From an uncultured Eubacteriales bacterium (GTDB lineage: Bacteria; Bacillota; Clostridia; Oscillospirales; CAG-272), in assembly GCA_900549725.1 (NCBI GenBank), contig URPL01000002.1:1-64000 (forward strand): a stretch of 64,000 bases of DNA, given 5' to 3'. The position numbers and the translations under genes are program-made. The notes under the pieces were generated by a model, which worked only from the letters and a program-made list of their open reading frames with translations, was not told where the DNA came from and made no database searches. Shown piece after piece: positions 7,265-15,473 of the stretch (within the stretch, counting starts at the first letter, position 1; each line of letters opens with the position of its first letter).

Positions 7265-8479
7265 ATGGCGGAAAAACTGAAACGCAAATCCAATCTGAAA
7301 TTTAAATATTTCGTCAATTATGTCCTGGTCGGCACAGCGCTCGTCCTTTGCATCATTCTCGGGCAGGCGGGTATGCTCAGCCGCTCCGCGCTCACGCTGT
7401 TGCCCCGTATCGCATACAGCATTATTCTGGCGGTTTCCCTGAATCTTGTGGTCGGCTTTTTGGGTGAGCTGAGCCTCGGGCACGCGGGCTTTATGTGCGT
7501 GGGTGCTTACATCGGTTGCTATTTTGCAAATTATCTGCACACGGTGATGCACAGCAACCTGCTCATTCTGATTCTTTCCATGCTGCTCGGCGGTGCCTGT
7601 GCCGCGGTTTTCGGGTTTGTCATCGGTCTGCCGGCGCTGCGACTGAAGGGCGACTATCTTGCCATTGTGACGCTTGCCTTCGGTGAGATCGTGCGCAATG
7701 TGGTGAAAAACCTGCCCATGTTCGGCGGCGCGATGGGTCTGAATACAACCAAATATCCCACCTCCTCGCTTTATATCGTGGCATTTGTCGTTGTTCTTGC
7801 GGTTTTGTTCCTCATTCAGAATCTCATCCGCTCCAAGCATGGGCGCGCCATCACCGCCATTCGCGATAACGAAATCGCCGCGCGCGCCATGGGCATCAAT
7901 GTCACCTATTATAAGCTCGCCGTGTTCATTCTCTCCGCCTTCTTTGCCGGCATTGCCGGTGTGCTCTACGGACATTTGAACACGCCGCTGCTCTATACCT
8001 TCTTCTCCTATAACTATTCCATTGAAATTCTGGTCATGGTGGTGCTGGGCGGCATGGGCTCTCTCACGGGCTCCATTATCTCCGCAACCCTGATCACCTA
8101 TATCAATTTCCTGCTGCAAAACAAGCTCTCCGGCGACCTGGCGGCGCTGCGCCTGCTGGTCTATGCGCTCATTCTGATCGTCGCCGTGCTTTATAACAAT
8201 GCGCCCGCACTGCGTCCGCTGCGCGATAAGCTCAACCCGAAGCGCCTGCTTTCAAAGCTGTTTGCAAAGCGCCATCGCCCTGAAAACATCCGCGATGACG
8301 ATGCCGCATGGGACCGTATTGATACAAAAATCCGTATGGATGAGCTGCTCAGCGTTGAGCTGCGCGCCGACGGCTCCTCGCCCGACCGCCCCGTAAGCCC
8401 GCGCAAGGCGGCAAAAGCGGAGAGGGCGGAAAAAGCCGACAAACCGTCCGACGAAAAGAATGAAAAGGGGGCTGAGTAA
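7265..8479 (+). CDS. livM: Branched-chain amino acid ABC permease LivM with long C-terminal tail
   Basis: A 404-residue permease whose membrane domain (about residues 20-318) shows 'GELSLGHAGFMCVGAY', 'LRLKGDYLAIVTLAFGEI' and 'RDNEIAARAMGINVTYYK', all typical of LivM. After the last helix there is a hydrophilic tail of about 85 residues, basic near the membrane and then Asp/Glu/Lys/Ala-rich, ending in an alternating Lys-Ala-Glu stretch. Family members normally stop soon after the last helix, so the tail is an addition of unknown use. Stop is one base before livG's start, so translation is probably coupled. Confidence 0.92.
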   Translation: MAEKLKRKSNLKFKYFVNYVLVGTALVLCIILGQAGMLSRSALTLLPRIAYSIILAVSLNLVVGFLGELSLGHAGFMCVGAYIGCYFANYLHTVMHSNLLILILSMLLGGACAAVFGFVIGLPALRLKGDYLAIVTLAFGEIVRNVVKNLPMFGGAMGLNTTKYPTSSLYIVAFVVVLAVLFLIQNLIRSKHGRAITAIRDNEIAARAMGINVTYYKLAVFILSAFFAGIAGVLYGHLNTPLLYTFFSYNYSIEILVMVVLGGMGSLTGSIISATLITYINFLLQNKLSGDLAALRLLVYALILIVAVLYNNAPALRPLRDKLNPKRLLSKLFAKRHRPENIRDDDAAWDRIDTKIRMDELLSVELRADGSSPDRPVSPRKAAKAERAEKADKPSDEKNEKGAE

Positions 8480-8480
8480 T

Positions 8481-9251
8481 ATGGCGGAATATATGCTGCA
8501 AACCGAACACCTCGGCATCTCCTTTTCCGGGCTGAAAGCCGTGCAGGATGTCAACCTGTGCGTGAAAAAACGCCAGCTTTACGGGCTGGTCGGCCCGAAC
8601 GGGGCGGGGAAGACTACCCTGTTCAATATGCTCACGGGCGTTTACCTGCCCACCACCGGCGCCTTTTATCTTGACGGCGAAAAGCTCAACGGCAAATCCC
8701 AGGAGGCAATCAACCGCAAGGGCATTGCCCGCACATTCCAAAATATCCGCCTGTTCAACAACATGAGCGTGATCCGCAATGTGCTTGTCGGGCTTCACAA
8801 TCAGCCGCAGTTTCAGTGCGACCCTTTTTCCAGCATGCTGCGCCTGCCCCGCCACTATAAAACAGAGCGGGAAATGCGCGACCGCGCCAAAGAAATCCTG
8901 CGCATCTTCGATCTTGAGCAGGAGCGCAACAATCTTTCCTGCAACCTGCCCTACGGCAAGCAGCGCAAGCTGGAGATCGCCCGCGCGCTCGCAACCAATC
9001 CAAAGCTTCTTTTGCTTGACGAGCCGGCTGCCGGCATGAACCCGCATGAGACCGAAGAGCTCATGCAAACCATCCGCTATATCCGCGATACCTTTGATAT
9101 GACCATTCTTCTCATTGAACATGATATGAAGTTTGTCTCCGGGCTTTGCGACGAGGTCACCGTGCTCAATTTCGGCACGGTTTTGGCACAGGGCAAAACC
9201 AAGGACGCCCTGTCCGACCCGGAGGTCGTCAAAGCGTACATCGGCGGCTGA
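8481..9251 (+). CDS. livG: Branched-chain amino acid ABC transporter ATPase LivG
   Basis: A 256-residue ABC ATPase. Walker A is GPNGAGKTT, followed by the LivG-type segment 'GIARTFQNIRLFNNMSVIRNV'. The signature region reads NLPYGKQRKLEIARAL, and Walker B is LLLLDEPAAGMNP. The H-loop lies in 'LLIEHDMKFV'. The ATG at 8481 follows AAGGGGG. An in-frame start seven codons upstream would lie inside livM and is not needed. It energises the LivHM channel together with LivF. Confidence 0.93.
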   Translation: MAEYMLQTEHLGISFSGLKAVQDVNLCVKKRQLYGLVGPNGAGKTTLFNMLTGVYLPTTGAFYLDGEKLNGKSQEAINRKGIARTFQNIRLFNNMSVIRNVLVGLHNQPQFQCDPFSSMLRLPRHYKTEREMRDRAKEILRIFDLEQERNNLSCNLPYGKQRKLEIARALATNPKLLLLDEPAAGMNPHETEELMQTIRYIRDTFDMTILLIEHDMKFVSGLCDEVTVLNFGTVLAQGKTKDALSDPEVVKAYIGG

Positions 9252-9283
9252 CTTTGCTGCAAGAATAAGAAAGGATGGATATC

Positions 9284-10003
9284 ATGGCTTCACAACCGCT
9301 TTTACAGGTCAAGGATCTGTGTGTGTATTACGGCGTGATTCAGGCGCTGCGCGGCATCTCCTTTGAGGTCAACCGCGGCGAGATCGTCACGCTCATCGGC
9401 GCAAACGGCGCCGGCAAAACCACCACCATGCAAAGCATCATGGGGCTTGTTCCCGCCCGCTCGGGGCAGGTTCTGTTTGACGGGAAGGACATCACCAAAA
9501 CGCCCTGCCATAAAATCGTGCACCTGGGCATGACACAGGTACCCGAGGGCAGACGCGTCTTTTCCGAGCTCACCGTATATGAAAACCTGCTCATGGGCGC
9601 CTATACGGAAAAGGAAAAAAAGAAGCTGAAACAGGGGCTGGAAGAAATCTATACCTGGTTTCCCCGCCTCAAAGAGCGCCAAAACCAGGTCGCGGGTACT
9701 CTTTCCGGCGGCGAGCAGCAGATGCTTGCCATGGGGCGCGCCATGATGAGCCGCCCGACGCTTCTGATGCTCGACGAACCCTCCATGGGGCTTTCCCCGC
9801 TTTTGGTCGATCAGGTGTTCGATATCATCAAAACCTTCCATCAAAACGGCACCACCGTGCTCCTTGTCGAGCAGAACGCCGGCAAGTCGCTTGCCATTTC
9901 CGACCGCGCCTATGTGCTCGAAACAGGCAATATCGTCCTCTCCGGCACCGGCGAAGAGCTTTTACGCTCCGACGATGTCAAAAAAGCGTACCTTGGCGGC
10001 TGA
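9284..10003 (+). CDS. livF: Branched-chain amino acid ABC transporter ATPase LivF
   Basis: A 239-residue ABC ATPase: Walker A GANGAGKTT, Q-loop region 'GMTQVPEGRRVFSELTVYENL' (a LivF hallmark), signature LSGGEQQMLAMGRAM, Walker B LLMLDEPSMGLSP and H-loop 'VLLVEQNA' (Gln in place of His, usual in LivF). The ATG at 9284 is 9 bases after AGAAAGGA; the in-frame ATG at 9275 overlaps that site. It is the last gene of the operon and is followed by a terminator. Confidence 0.93.
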   Translation: MASQPLLQVKDLCVYYGVIQALRGISFEVNRGEIVTLIGANGAGKTTTMQSIMGLVPARSGQVLFDGKDITKTPCHKIVHLGMTQVPEGRRVFSELTVYENLLMGAYTEKEKKKLKQGLEEIYTWFPRLKERQNQVAGTLSGGEQQMLAMGRAMMSRPTLLMLDEPSMGLSPLLVDQVFDIIKTFHQNGTTVLLVEQNAGKSLAISDRAYVLETGNIVLSGTGEELLRSDDVKKAYLGG

Positions 10004-10030
10004 GCGCCTCTAAACCGAAATGCTCCCAAA

Positions 10031-10064
10031 AAAGGCAGACTTTACCGTCTGCCTTTTCTTTTTT
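10031..10064 (+). terminator. Terminator of the liv operon
   Basis: GGCAGAC (10034-10040) pairs with GTCTGCC (10047-10053) across a 6-base loop, flanked by AAA and TTTTCTTTTTT. Confidence 0.9.
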
Positions 10065-10162
10065 TCAGCAGATCTGCCCTCTTCCGTCCGTCTTTCCCCT
10101 TTTTCCTCCTTGCCCGTGTCAACTCTGTTTCGAGTTGCTCTGTGCGCGCATCAAATTCTGAT

Positions 10163-10190
10163 GAACCGGTTTTTGTTCCGGTTCTTTTTT
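10163..10190 (+). terminator. Terminator-like hairpin ahead of the protease remnant
   Basis: GAACCGG (10163-10169) and CCGGTTC (10178-10184), then six T. It has no intact gene of its own upstream, which suggests a lost gene. The bases between the liv terminator and this hairpin (10065-10162) show nothing else. Confidence 0.7.
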
Positions 10191-10192
10191 CT

Positions 10193-10357
10193 CTTCACAC
10201 CTACGAAAAAATTACCGCCGTAATTTCCGATATCAGTGCAATCAAAAAGAAAGTCCCTGTTGATGGCGTGATCGGCTATCAGGTTTTATCGCCGCAGCGC
10301 TCCATTTTGGACTTCAAAAATCATCGGCTGATACTGGAAAAGACACAGAAAAATTAA
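10193..10357 (+). pseudogene. Remnant of a retropepsin-like aspartyl protease (C-terminal part only)
   Basis: The open frame through this stretch reads '..VISDISAIKKKVPVDGVIGYQVLSPQRSILDFKNHRLILEK'. The pieces DGVIGYQVLS and ILDFKNHRLIL match the end of bacterial retropepsin-like aspartic proteases (second flap-side strand, then 'D(Y/F)KN..L.L'). The catalytic Asp-Thr/Ser-Gly half and any start codon with a binding site are missing, and a terminator hairpin sits just upstream. I read it as a decayed gene of which about 50 codons survive. The match is by eye. Confidence 0.5.
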
Positions 10358-10423
10358 CCTGTAGTGCTTCCCCATATTGTACTGCACTGTTTCCGCAAAT
10401 GAACGCTACGGAGGCTTTATCAC

Positions 10424-11251
10424 ATGAAGAAAAAACACACCGAATGGATTTCGCTCGGGATTTGGATCATTTTTGAAGCAATTGCTGTCATGCTTTGGCT
10501 CACAAAGAACAATTTGTTCTATCTTCTGAATTTCAGCTATATCGGAACATCCATCGCGCTTGGCCCGGTGCTTTTTCGGTTTCACTGCAGCTATGCCCGC
10601 CGGGTTGTTCAGCTCCTTGTCGGTTTGTACATGCTGATTTATCTCGGCATTCTCTGCCGGGAAAACATGCAGATCGAGGGCTTTTGGTATTATCTGTTTT
10701 CCGGAGCATTTGAAGCCGCCACAATCCATTATGCCGTTGCAAAGCTGTTCGGGCCTCTTCTGTTCGGAAGAGGCTGGTGCGGCTACGCTTGCTGGACGGC
10801 AATGGTACTGGACTTTCTTCCGTATAAAATTCCGCAAGGCGCGCGAAAGAAGCTTGGTTTCCTGCGGTATCTCACCTTCGCCGCATCCCTGCTTTTCGTG
10901 GCAGCGCTCTTTTTGAGCCATGCAAAAAATCTTGAAAAAATCATGTTTTTGGCATTTCTCATCGGAAATGTGCTGTATTATTCCGTTGGGATTCTTCTGG
11001 CGTTCCTCTTAAGGGACAATCGGGCGTTCTGCAAATATATTTGTCCGATCACGGTTTTTCTGAAGCCGATGAGCTATTTTTCTCTTCTCAGAATAAAATG
11101 CGACCAGGCGAAATGCATCTCTTGCGGAAAATGTAAGCGCGTCTGCCCCATGGAGGTCGATATCACAGATCCCGCAAGAAGCCGAAAAAACAGAACGGAA
11201 TGCATTCTCTGTATGGAATGTGTCAAGGCCTGTCCCAAAAAGGCGCTTTGA
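10424..11251 (+). CDS. Membrane-bound 4Fe-4S ferredoxin (NapH/NosR-C-terminal-like)
   Basis: A 275-residue protein with about five transmembrane helices followed by a ferredoxin-like C-terminus. 'GRGWCGYACW' after the third helix and 'FCKYICPI' after the fifth are the Cys motifs of the NapH/NosR/YccM membrane family. The tail holds two CxxCxxCxxxC clusters, CISCGKCKRVCP and CILCMECVKACP, each for one [4Fe-4S] centre. It should pass electrons at the cytoplasmic face of the membrane; donor and acceptor are unknown because no redox partner gene is adjacent. It lies between the protease remnant and a terminator, so it is monocistronic. Confidence 0.8.
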   Translation: MKKKHTEWISLGIWIIFEAIAVMLWLTKNNLFYLLNFSYIGTSIALGPVLFRFHCSYARRVVQLLVGLYMLIYLGILCRENMQIEGFWYYLFSGAFEAATIHYAVAKLFGPLLFGRGWCGYACWTAMVLDFLPYKIPQGARKKLGFLRYLTFAASLLFVAALFLSHAKNLEKIMFLAFLIGNVLYYSVGILLAFLLRDNRAFCKYICPITVFLKPMSYFSLLRIKCDQAKCISCGKCKRVCPMEVDITDPARSRKNRTECILCMECVKACPKKAL

Positions 11252-11273
11252 CCCGGTTTCTTCCCCGATAAAA

Positions 11274-11317
11274 AACAGGCAGGTTCCGCTTCGGCAAAGC
11301 CTGCCTGTTGCTTTTTT
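11274..11317 (+). terminator. Terminator after the membrane ferredoxin
   Basis: AACAGGCAGG (11274-11283) pairs with CCTGCCTGTT (11300-11309), then GC and six T. Confidence 0.88.
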
Positions 11318-11549
11318 GGCAGGCTTTTTTGTTTTATTTGCTTTTTCTCTGCCGAGAAACAAGCGAGCAAAAAATCTTTCGCCGGGTTTACTCCTTTTGC
11401 CTCAATTTTTCTCTCCCGGGCCTCCTCTCTTCCGGCTTTCGGTTTGCTTTGGATCAGCATCCAGGCGTGTCGAATTTTGTCGAAAACAAAAAGCGGCTCT
11501 TTGTGCGACCGTTTTCTTTCCTATTATATATATCACGATTGAATCACAC
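11318..11549. other. Intergenic stretch with no supported gene
   Basis: The 11252-11601 gap holds the two terminators of the convergent neighbours. Between them I see T-rich sequence and no ORF with a binding site, promoter or repeat. Confidence 0.6.
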
Positions 11550-11585
11550 AAAAACGAAAGCCTTGCGCCGCGCGCAAGGCTTTCG
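11550..11585 (-). terminator. Terminator of the aconitase-family hydratase gene
   Basis: A 14-bp perfect stem (CGAAAGCCTTGCGC, 11555-11568, with 11572-11585) and a 3-base loop. On the - strand it is followed by five T. Confidence 0.9.
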
Positions 11586-11601
11586 AAGAATCGTTTTTTC
11601 A

Positions 11602-13797
11602 TCAGTTTGCCGCATCATTGACAAGGCAGCCCGCCTTGATGATGGACACCTGCTCCGCATCAAGCGGGCCCGTGGTAAAGGAAATGTCCTCACAGGAGCC
11701 GTCCGGCCGCACCAAAATGCCGCAAATCGGCGTGTCGGCGCCAAGCTTTTCCCGCACGGCCGGCAGAATAATATAATCGTCGATGCCGAAGGGCACATCC
11801 GCGCCGTCATATAAAAGCGGCAGCATGCCCCAGTTGATCAGGTTGCTGCGATAGCGCTTGGTGGCATATTCCTTGGCAATATTGGCAGCGCCGCCGAGCA
11901 CTCTTTGGCAGGAGGCCGCCTGTTCGCGCGCGGAGCCGTCGCCGGGGCGATTGGCATATACCACGCTTCCGCGGGATAGGGGCGCATCCGCGCCGAGGGT
12001 CTGCGCAAGAATTTTCGTCAGATACGGCGGGAGCGTTTCGCTTTGCGCCGCCTTTGCCCTGCCGACATAGGCGGGGTCCTTACGGGAAAGCGTAAATTCC
12101 GCCAGGCCCATGGGGTTGGAACGATAGGAGGAGGTCTCGCCGGAGGGAATCAGCTCATCCGTCGTCGTGACTGGGTCGGTAATAACCGAGCAGACCTTCA
12201 GCAAAAGATTTTCCTTCAGCGGTGCAATCTTCGGCCAATCCTTGATATTCGGGCCGATGCGCAGCTCCGTTTCCGGGCGGGGCGCATTGAAGCCGAAGTA
12301 GCAGCGGCGCTCATATACGCCGCGGTCAAAGGTATATTCCGGCACGGTGTATTCCACATCGAGATCCGTTGCGGGCGTGAGCCAGCCGCCGTTTGCCGCC
12401 GTTGCGGCAATGCTGCGCGCATCCATAAGCGCCACGGAAGCGATCTGCCCCGCAGCGGGCTTGGAGCCCTCCCGGTTGGGGAAATTGCGGGTGGAATGGC
12501 GAATGGAAAAGCCGCGATTGCAGGGAACATCGCCCGCGCCGAAGCACGGCCCGCAGAAAGCGGTGCGCTGAATGCAGCCCGCCTCAATGAGTGTTTCCAT
12601 TACGCCGTTTTTCATCAATGCCAGGTTGACCGGCTGGCTTGCCGGATAGACGGAAAGCGTAAAGGCTCCGTCGCCAATGGTCCTGCCGCGCAGAATATTC
12701 GCCGCAGCACACAGATTGTCATAGGTTCCGCCCGCGCATCCGGCAATCACGCCCTGGTCCACGCGCAGCTTTCCGCTTTCCAGCTTTTCCGTCAGGCGCA
12801 GCTCCACGCCGCCCAGCTGCTCACGCGCTCTCTTTTCGCATTCGCGCAGAACATCGCCCGCGTTGTCGCGCACATCGGAAATTTTATAGACAAGGCTTGG
12901 GTGAAACGGCATGGCGATCATCGGCGCTACACGGGAAAGATCGATTTCCACGGCGCGGTCATATACCGCCCCCTCTTCGGGCGAGAGCTGTGCATATGCC
13001 TCGGGTCTGCCGTGGCGGACATAATAGCGGCGAATTTCCTCATCTGTCTCCCATACGGAGGAAAGGCATGCGGTTTCCGTCGTCATCACATCAATACCGT
13101 TGCGGAATTCCGCGGGCAGCGCATGCACGCCCTGTCCGACAAACTCCAGAATCGCATTTTTTACATATCCGTCGGCGAACACCTCGCCGATGAGAGCAAG
13201 CGCCACATCCTGCGGACCGACGCCGGGGCGCGGCGCGCCGGTCAGATGGACCGCCACAACCGCGGGCTGCGCAAGGTCAAAGGTTCTGCCGAGCAGCTGC
13301 TTGACAAGCTCCGGACCGCCCTCTCCGATGCCCATGGTGCCGAGCGCGCCGTAGCGCGTGTGGCTGTCCGAGCCGAGAATCATCCTGCCGCAGCCGCTCA
13401 TCATTTCCCGCATATACGCATGAATGACCGCCATATGCGCCGGCACATAAATGCCGCCGTATTTCTGCGCGGCGCTCAGGCCGAACACATGGTCATCCTC
13501 ATTGATCGTACCGCCGACGGCGCACAGAGAATTGTGGCAGTTGGTCAGAACATACGGCATGGGAAACTTTTCAAGGTTTCCGCTGCGCGCCGTCTGAATA
13601 ATCCCGACATAGGTGATATCATGCGAGGCAAGCGCGTCGAAGCGCAGCCGCAGATTTTTCAGGTCTGCCGTGGTGTTGTGCGCTTTCAGAATGCGGTAAG
13701 CAATGGTTTTTTCCCGCCCTGCCGCAAGCGCCTGCGCCGGGGCAGCCGAAAGGGTTCCGCCGCTGTATTTTACGGGCTGATGAATTCTTCGGATCAT
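11602..13797 (-). CDS. Aconitase-family hydratase (YbhJ-like), [4Fe-4S]
   Basis: A 731-residue aconitase-superfamily protein. The three iron-sulphur Cys are present: Cys354 in GCAGGTYDN and Cys415/Cys418 in AFCGPCFG. '[20 protein letters not shown]' and 'NREGSK' are the expected substrate-loop segments, and the C-terminal swivel domain carries '[14 protein letters not shown]'. Overall length and pattern fit the uncharacterised hydratase group with E. coli YbhJ better than citrate aconitases AcnA/AcnB, so the substrate is open. The ATG at 13797 follows GAAAGGA; the in-frame GTG at 13812 overlaps that site. It stands alone, with its own promoter, a palindrome over the start of transcription and a terminator. 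Confidence 0.8.
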   Translation of the reverse strand: MIRRIHQPVKYSGGTLSAAPAQALAAGREKTIAYRILKAHNTTADLKNLRLRFDALASHDITYVGIIQTARSGNLEKFPMPYVLTNCHNSLCAVGGTINEDDHVFGLSAAQKYGGIYVPAHMAVIHAYMREMMSGCGRMILGSDSHTRYGALGTMGIGEGGPELVKQLLGRTFDLAQPAVVAVHLTGAPRPGVGPQDVALALIGEVFADGYVKNAILEFVGQGVHALPAEFRNGIDVMTTETACLSSVWETDEEIRRYYVRHGRPEAYAQLSPEEGAVYDRAVEIDLSRVAPMIAMPFHPSLVYKISDVRDNAGDVLRECEKRAREQLGGVELRLTEKLESGKLRVDQGVIAGCAGGTYDNLCAAANILRGRTIGDGAFTLSVYPASQPVNLALMKNGVMETLIEAGCIQRTAFCGPCFGAGDVPCNRGFSIRHSTRNFPNREGSKPAAGQIASVALMDARSIAATAANGGWLTPATDLDVEYTVPEYTFDRGVYERRCYFGFNAPRPETELRIGPNIKDWPKIAPLKENLLLKVCSVITDPVTTTDELIPSGETSSYRSNPMGLAEFTLSRKDPAYVGRAKAAQSETLPPYLTKILAQTLGADAPLSRGSVVYANRPGDGSAREQAASCQRVLGGAANIAKEYATKRYRSNLINWGMLPLLYDGADVPFGIDDYIILPAVREKLGADTPICGILVRPDGSCEDISFTTGPLDAEQVSIIKAGCLVNDAAN

Positions 13798-13839
13798 ACT
13801 GGTTCCTTTCACCGGAATTTTTACGCCGGATGCTTTAGT

Positions 13840-13851
13840 ATACTACAGTAT
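13840..13851 (-). promoter_or_regulatory. Palindrome overlapping the -10 of the hydratase promoter, possible operator
   Basis: ATACT-AC-AGTAT is a perfect 5-2-5 inverted repeat placed between the -10 box and the start codon, a normal repressor position. The regulator is unknown. Confidence 0.4.
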
Positions 13852-13879
13852 TATATATAGCAATCGCCGCTTTTGTCAA
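13850..13879 (-). promoter_or_regulatory. Promoter of the aconitase-family hydratase
   Basis: Read on the - strand: TTGACA (13879-13874), 18 bases, TATAAT (13855-13850). Confidence 0.8.
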
Positions 13880-13940
13880 GGAAAAACCGGTCCACGGCGG
13901 AAATTTTTCATTTCGGGCATAAAAATTGTGCGTTTTTCCC

Positions 13941-13969
13941 TTGACATGCGCAAAAGTTTATGCTATGAT
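13941..13969 (+). promoter_or_regulatory. Promoter of the infC-rpmI-rplT operon
   Basis: TTGACA (13941-13946), 17 bases, TATGAT (13964-13969). Transcription would start near 13976 and leave a leader of about 165 nt before infC. Confidence 0.88.
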
Positions 13970-14076
13970 AACATGGAAAAAGAAGCAGAGCCTCTCCGCT
14001 CTCACCGTCGTGCGGTTGCGCGCCGGTTAAAAGGTTTCGGTTGTCGGCGCGTGCGCGTGCGCGGGCGGCCTTTGAG

Positions 14077-14112
14077 ATGCGGAGGCGGGTTGTTTCGTCT
14101 TTCGCATTTTTT
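14077..14112 (+). terminator. Attenuator hairpin in the infC leader (L20-leader-like)
   Basis: ATGCGGAGG (14077-14085) pairs, with G-U pairs, to CTTTCGCAT (14099-14107), followed by six T. It lies between the promoter and infC. In Bacillus the same operon is controlled by L20 binding to such a leader; I infer the same here. The GC-rich repeats at 14036-14070 could form the competing structure. Confidence 0.6.
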
Positions 14113-14141
14113 GTTTCATCAAATAACGGAGGTGGGTTTCC

Positions 14142-14666
14142 ATTAGCACAAAGGATCTTCAGATCAATGAGCAGATCAAAGCATCCGAGGTTCGCCTGGT
14201 AGGCGCCGAGGGTGAGCAGGTCGGCATTCTTCCCCTTGCAAAAGCGCAGTCCATGGCGGACGAAGCAGGGCTTGACCTTGTTCTGATGGCGCCGGGCGCA
14301 AATCCGCCCGTATGCCGCATCATGGATTACGGCAAATATCGCTTCGACCGCGATAAAAAGGAAAAGGAAGCGCGGAAGAAACAGCAGATCGTCAAGCTCA
14401 AAGAGGTGCAGCTCTCCTGCACCATCGATACGCACGATTTCAACACCCGCGTCAATCAGGCGCTGCGTTTTTTGGGCGAAGGAAACAAGGTGAAAGTCCA
14501 GCTTCGCTTCAAGGGGCGCGAAATGGCGCACCAGGATGTGGGCAGAGAAGTCGTTGAGCGGTTTGTCGCCGCATGTGCCGAAAAGGGCACAACGGACAAA
14601 AAGCCCGCGGTGGAAGGGCGCTATATGAGCGTGATCATCGCGCCGCTGCCGCAAAAGAAAAACTGA
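14142..14666 (+). CDS. infC: Translation initiation factor IF-3, AUU start
   Basis: A 174-residue IF-3 that binds the 30S subunit and checks initiator tRNA and start codon. The N-terminal domain starts STKDLQINEQIKASEVRLVG and the C-terminal domain holds 'KEVQLSCTIDTHDFNTRV' and 'GREMAHQDVG'. The start is ATT at 14142, 7 bases after GGAGGTG; the first in-frame ATG (14253) would cut off 37 residues of conserved N-terminal domain. An AUU start is the classic way infC autoregulates, since IF-3 itself rejects non-standard starts. First gene of infC-rpmI-rplT. Confidence 0.93.
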   Translation: MSTKDLQINEQIKASEVRLVGAEGEQVGILPLAKAQSMADEAGLDLVLMAPGANPPVCRIMDYGKYRFDRDKKEKEARKKQQIVKLKEVQLSCTIDTHDFNTRVNQALRFLGEGNKVKVQLRFKGREMAHQDVGREVVERFVAACAEKGTTDKKPAVEGRYMSVIIAPLPQKKN

Positions 14667-14736
14667 AGATTCGTCCCCTGCACATTGCAACGCTGATGCG
14701 GGCACCCGCCCCGCCGAAAAAGAAAGGATCAAAGTC

Positions 14737-14931
14737 ATGGGAAAAGTTAAGACACACAGCGCATCCAGAAAGAGATTTACTCTGACCAAGAGCGGTCTTG
14801 TGAAAATGAATCACTCTCATCACCGCCATAAGCTCGGCTTGAAGAACGCTAAGAGAAAGAGACATCTGCGCTCGGGCGCGATTCTGAGCGAGAGCGTCGC
14901 TCCGACCGTTCGCGTTCTCATCGGTAAATAA
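14737..14931 (+). CDS. rpmI: 50S ribosomal protein L35
   Basis: A 64-residue basic protein beginning MGKVKTHSASRKRFTLTKSG and carrying HHRHKLGLKNAKRKRHLR, both family signatures. It lies in the usual infC-rpmI-rplT order, 70 bases after infC, with GAAAGGA as binding site. Confidence 0.95.
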   Translation: MGKVKTHSASRKRFTLTKSGLVKMNHSHHRHKLGLKNAKRKRHLRSGAILSESVAPTVRVLIGK

Positions 14932-14966
14932 GATCGACCGCAGATAAGAAAGGATAGGTAGAGAAA

Positions 14967-15320
14967 ATGGCAAGAGTCAAAGGCGCGATGATGACGCGCA
15001 AGAGAAGAAATAAAGTTCTCAAAGCCGCCAAAGGCTATTGGGGTTCCAAGAGCAAGCACTTTAAGATGGCAAAACAAGCCGTCATGAAGAGCGGCAACTA
15101 TGCTTATATCGGACGCAAGCAGAAAAAGAGAGACTTCCGCTCTTTGTGGATCACCCGTATTTCCGCGCAGGCTAAGGTTTGCGGCATGAACTATTCCACG
15201 CTGATGCACGGTCTGAAGAAGGCTGACATCTCCCTCAACCGCAAGATGCTCGCCGAGCTCGCCGTCAGCGATAAGGAAGCATTTGCAGCCCTGGCAGAAA
15301 AGGCAAAGGCTGCTCTGTAA
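14967..15320 (+). CDS. rplT: 50S ribosomal protein L20
   Basis: A 117-residue protein of standard length, starting [28 protein letters not shown]. It is needed for early 50S assembly and in related bacteria represses this operon through the leader. A strong terminator follows. Confidence 0.95.
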   Translation: MARVKGAMMTRKRRNKVLKAAKGYWGSKSKHFKMAKQAVMKSGNYAYIGRKQKKRDFRSLWITRISAQAKVCGMNYSTLMHGLKKADISLNRKMLAELAVSDKEAFAALAEKAKAAL

Positions 15321-15330
15321 GAAACATCGG

Positions 15331-15372
15331 AAAACCAAAGCAACGCGCCCGCGCGCGTGTGCTTTGGTTTTT
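15331..15372 (+). terminator. Terminator of infC-rpmI-rplT
   Basis: AAAACCAAAGC (15331-15341) pairs with GCTTTGGTTTT (15361-15371), with an inner ACGCGC/GCGCGT stem. Confidence 0.85.
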
Positions 15373-15473
15373 GCGTTATACGCCCGCGTCGAACCGTGGT
15401 GCTTTTTGTTCTCCTTTCGGGTCTCCGCCGCAGCGTCGCACCCTCCCGAAAGGTCCGAAAAAAGGAGGTCCGT

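Noticed and set aside
6536..8119. 527-codon open frame on the - strand opposite livH-livM
   Set aside because: It mirrors the real permease genes, is rich in His/Gln/Asn/Asp with no motif, and has no binding site. It is a shadow caused by codon bias. The same holds for the long - frames at 18541-20841 and 40641-42878 and the + frame at 23021-24964.
14253..14666. infC starting at the first ATG
   Set aside because: This would remove 37 conserved N-terminal residues. The ATT at 14142 has an ideal ribosome binding site.
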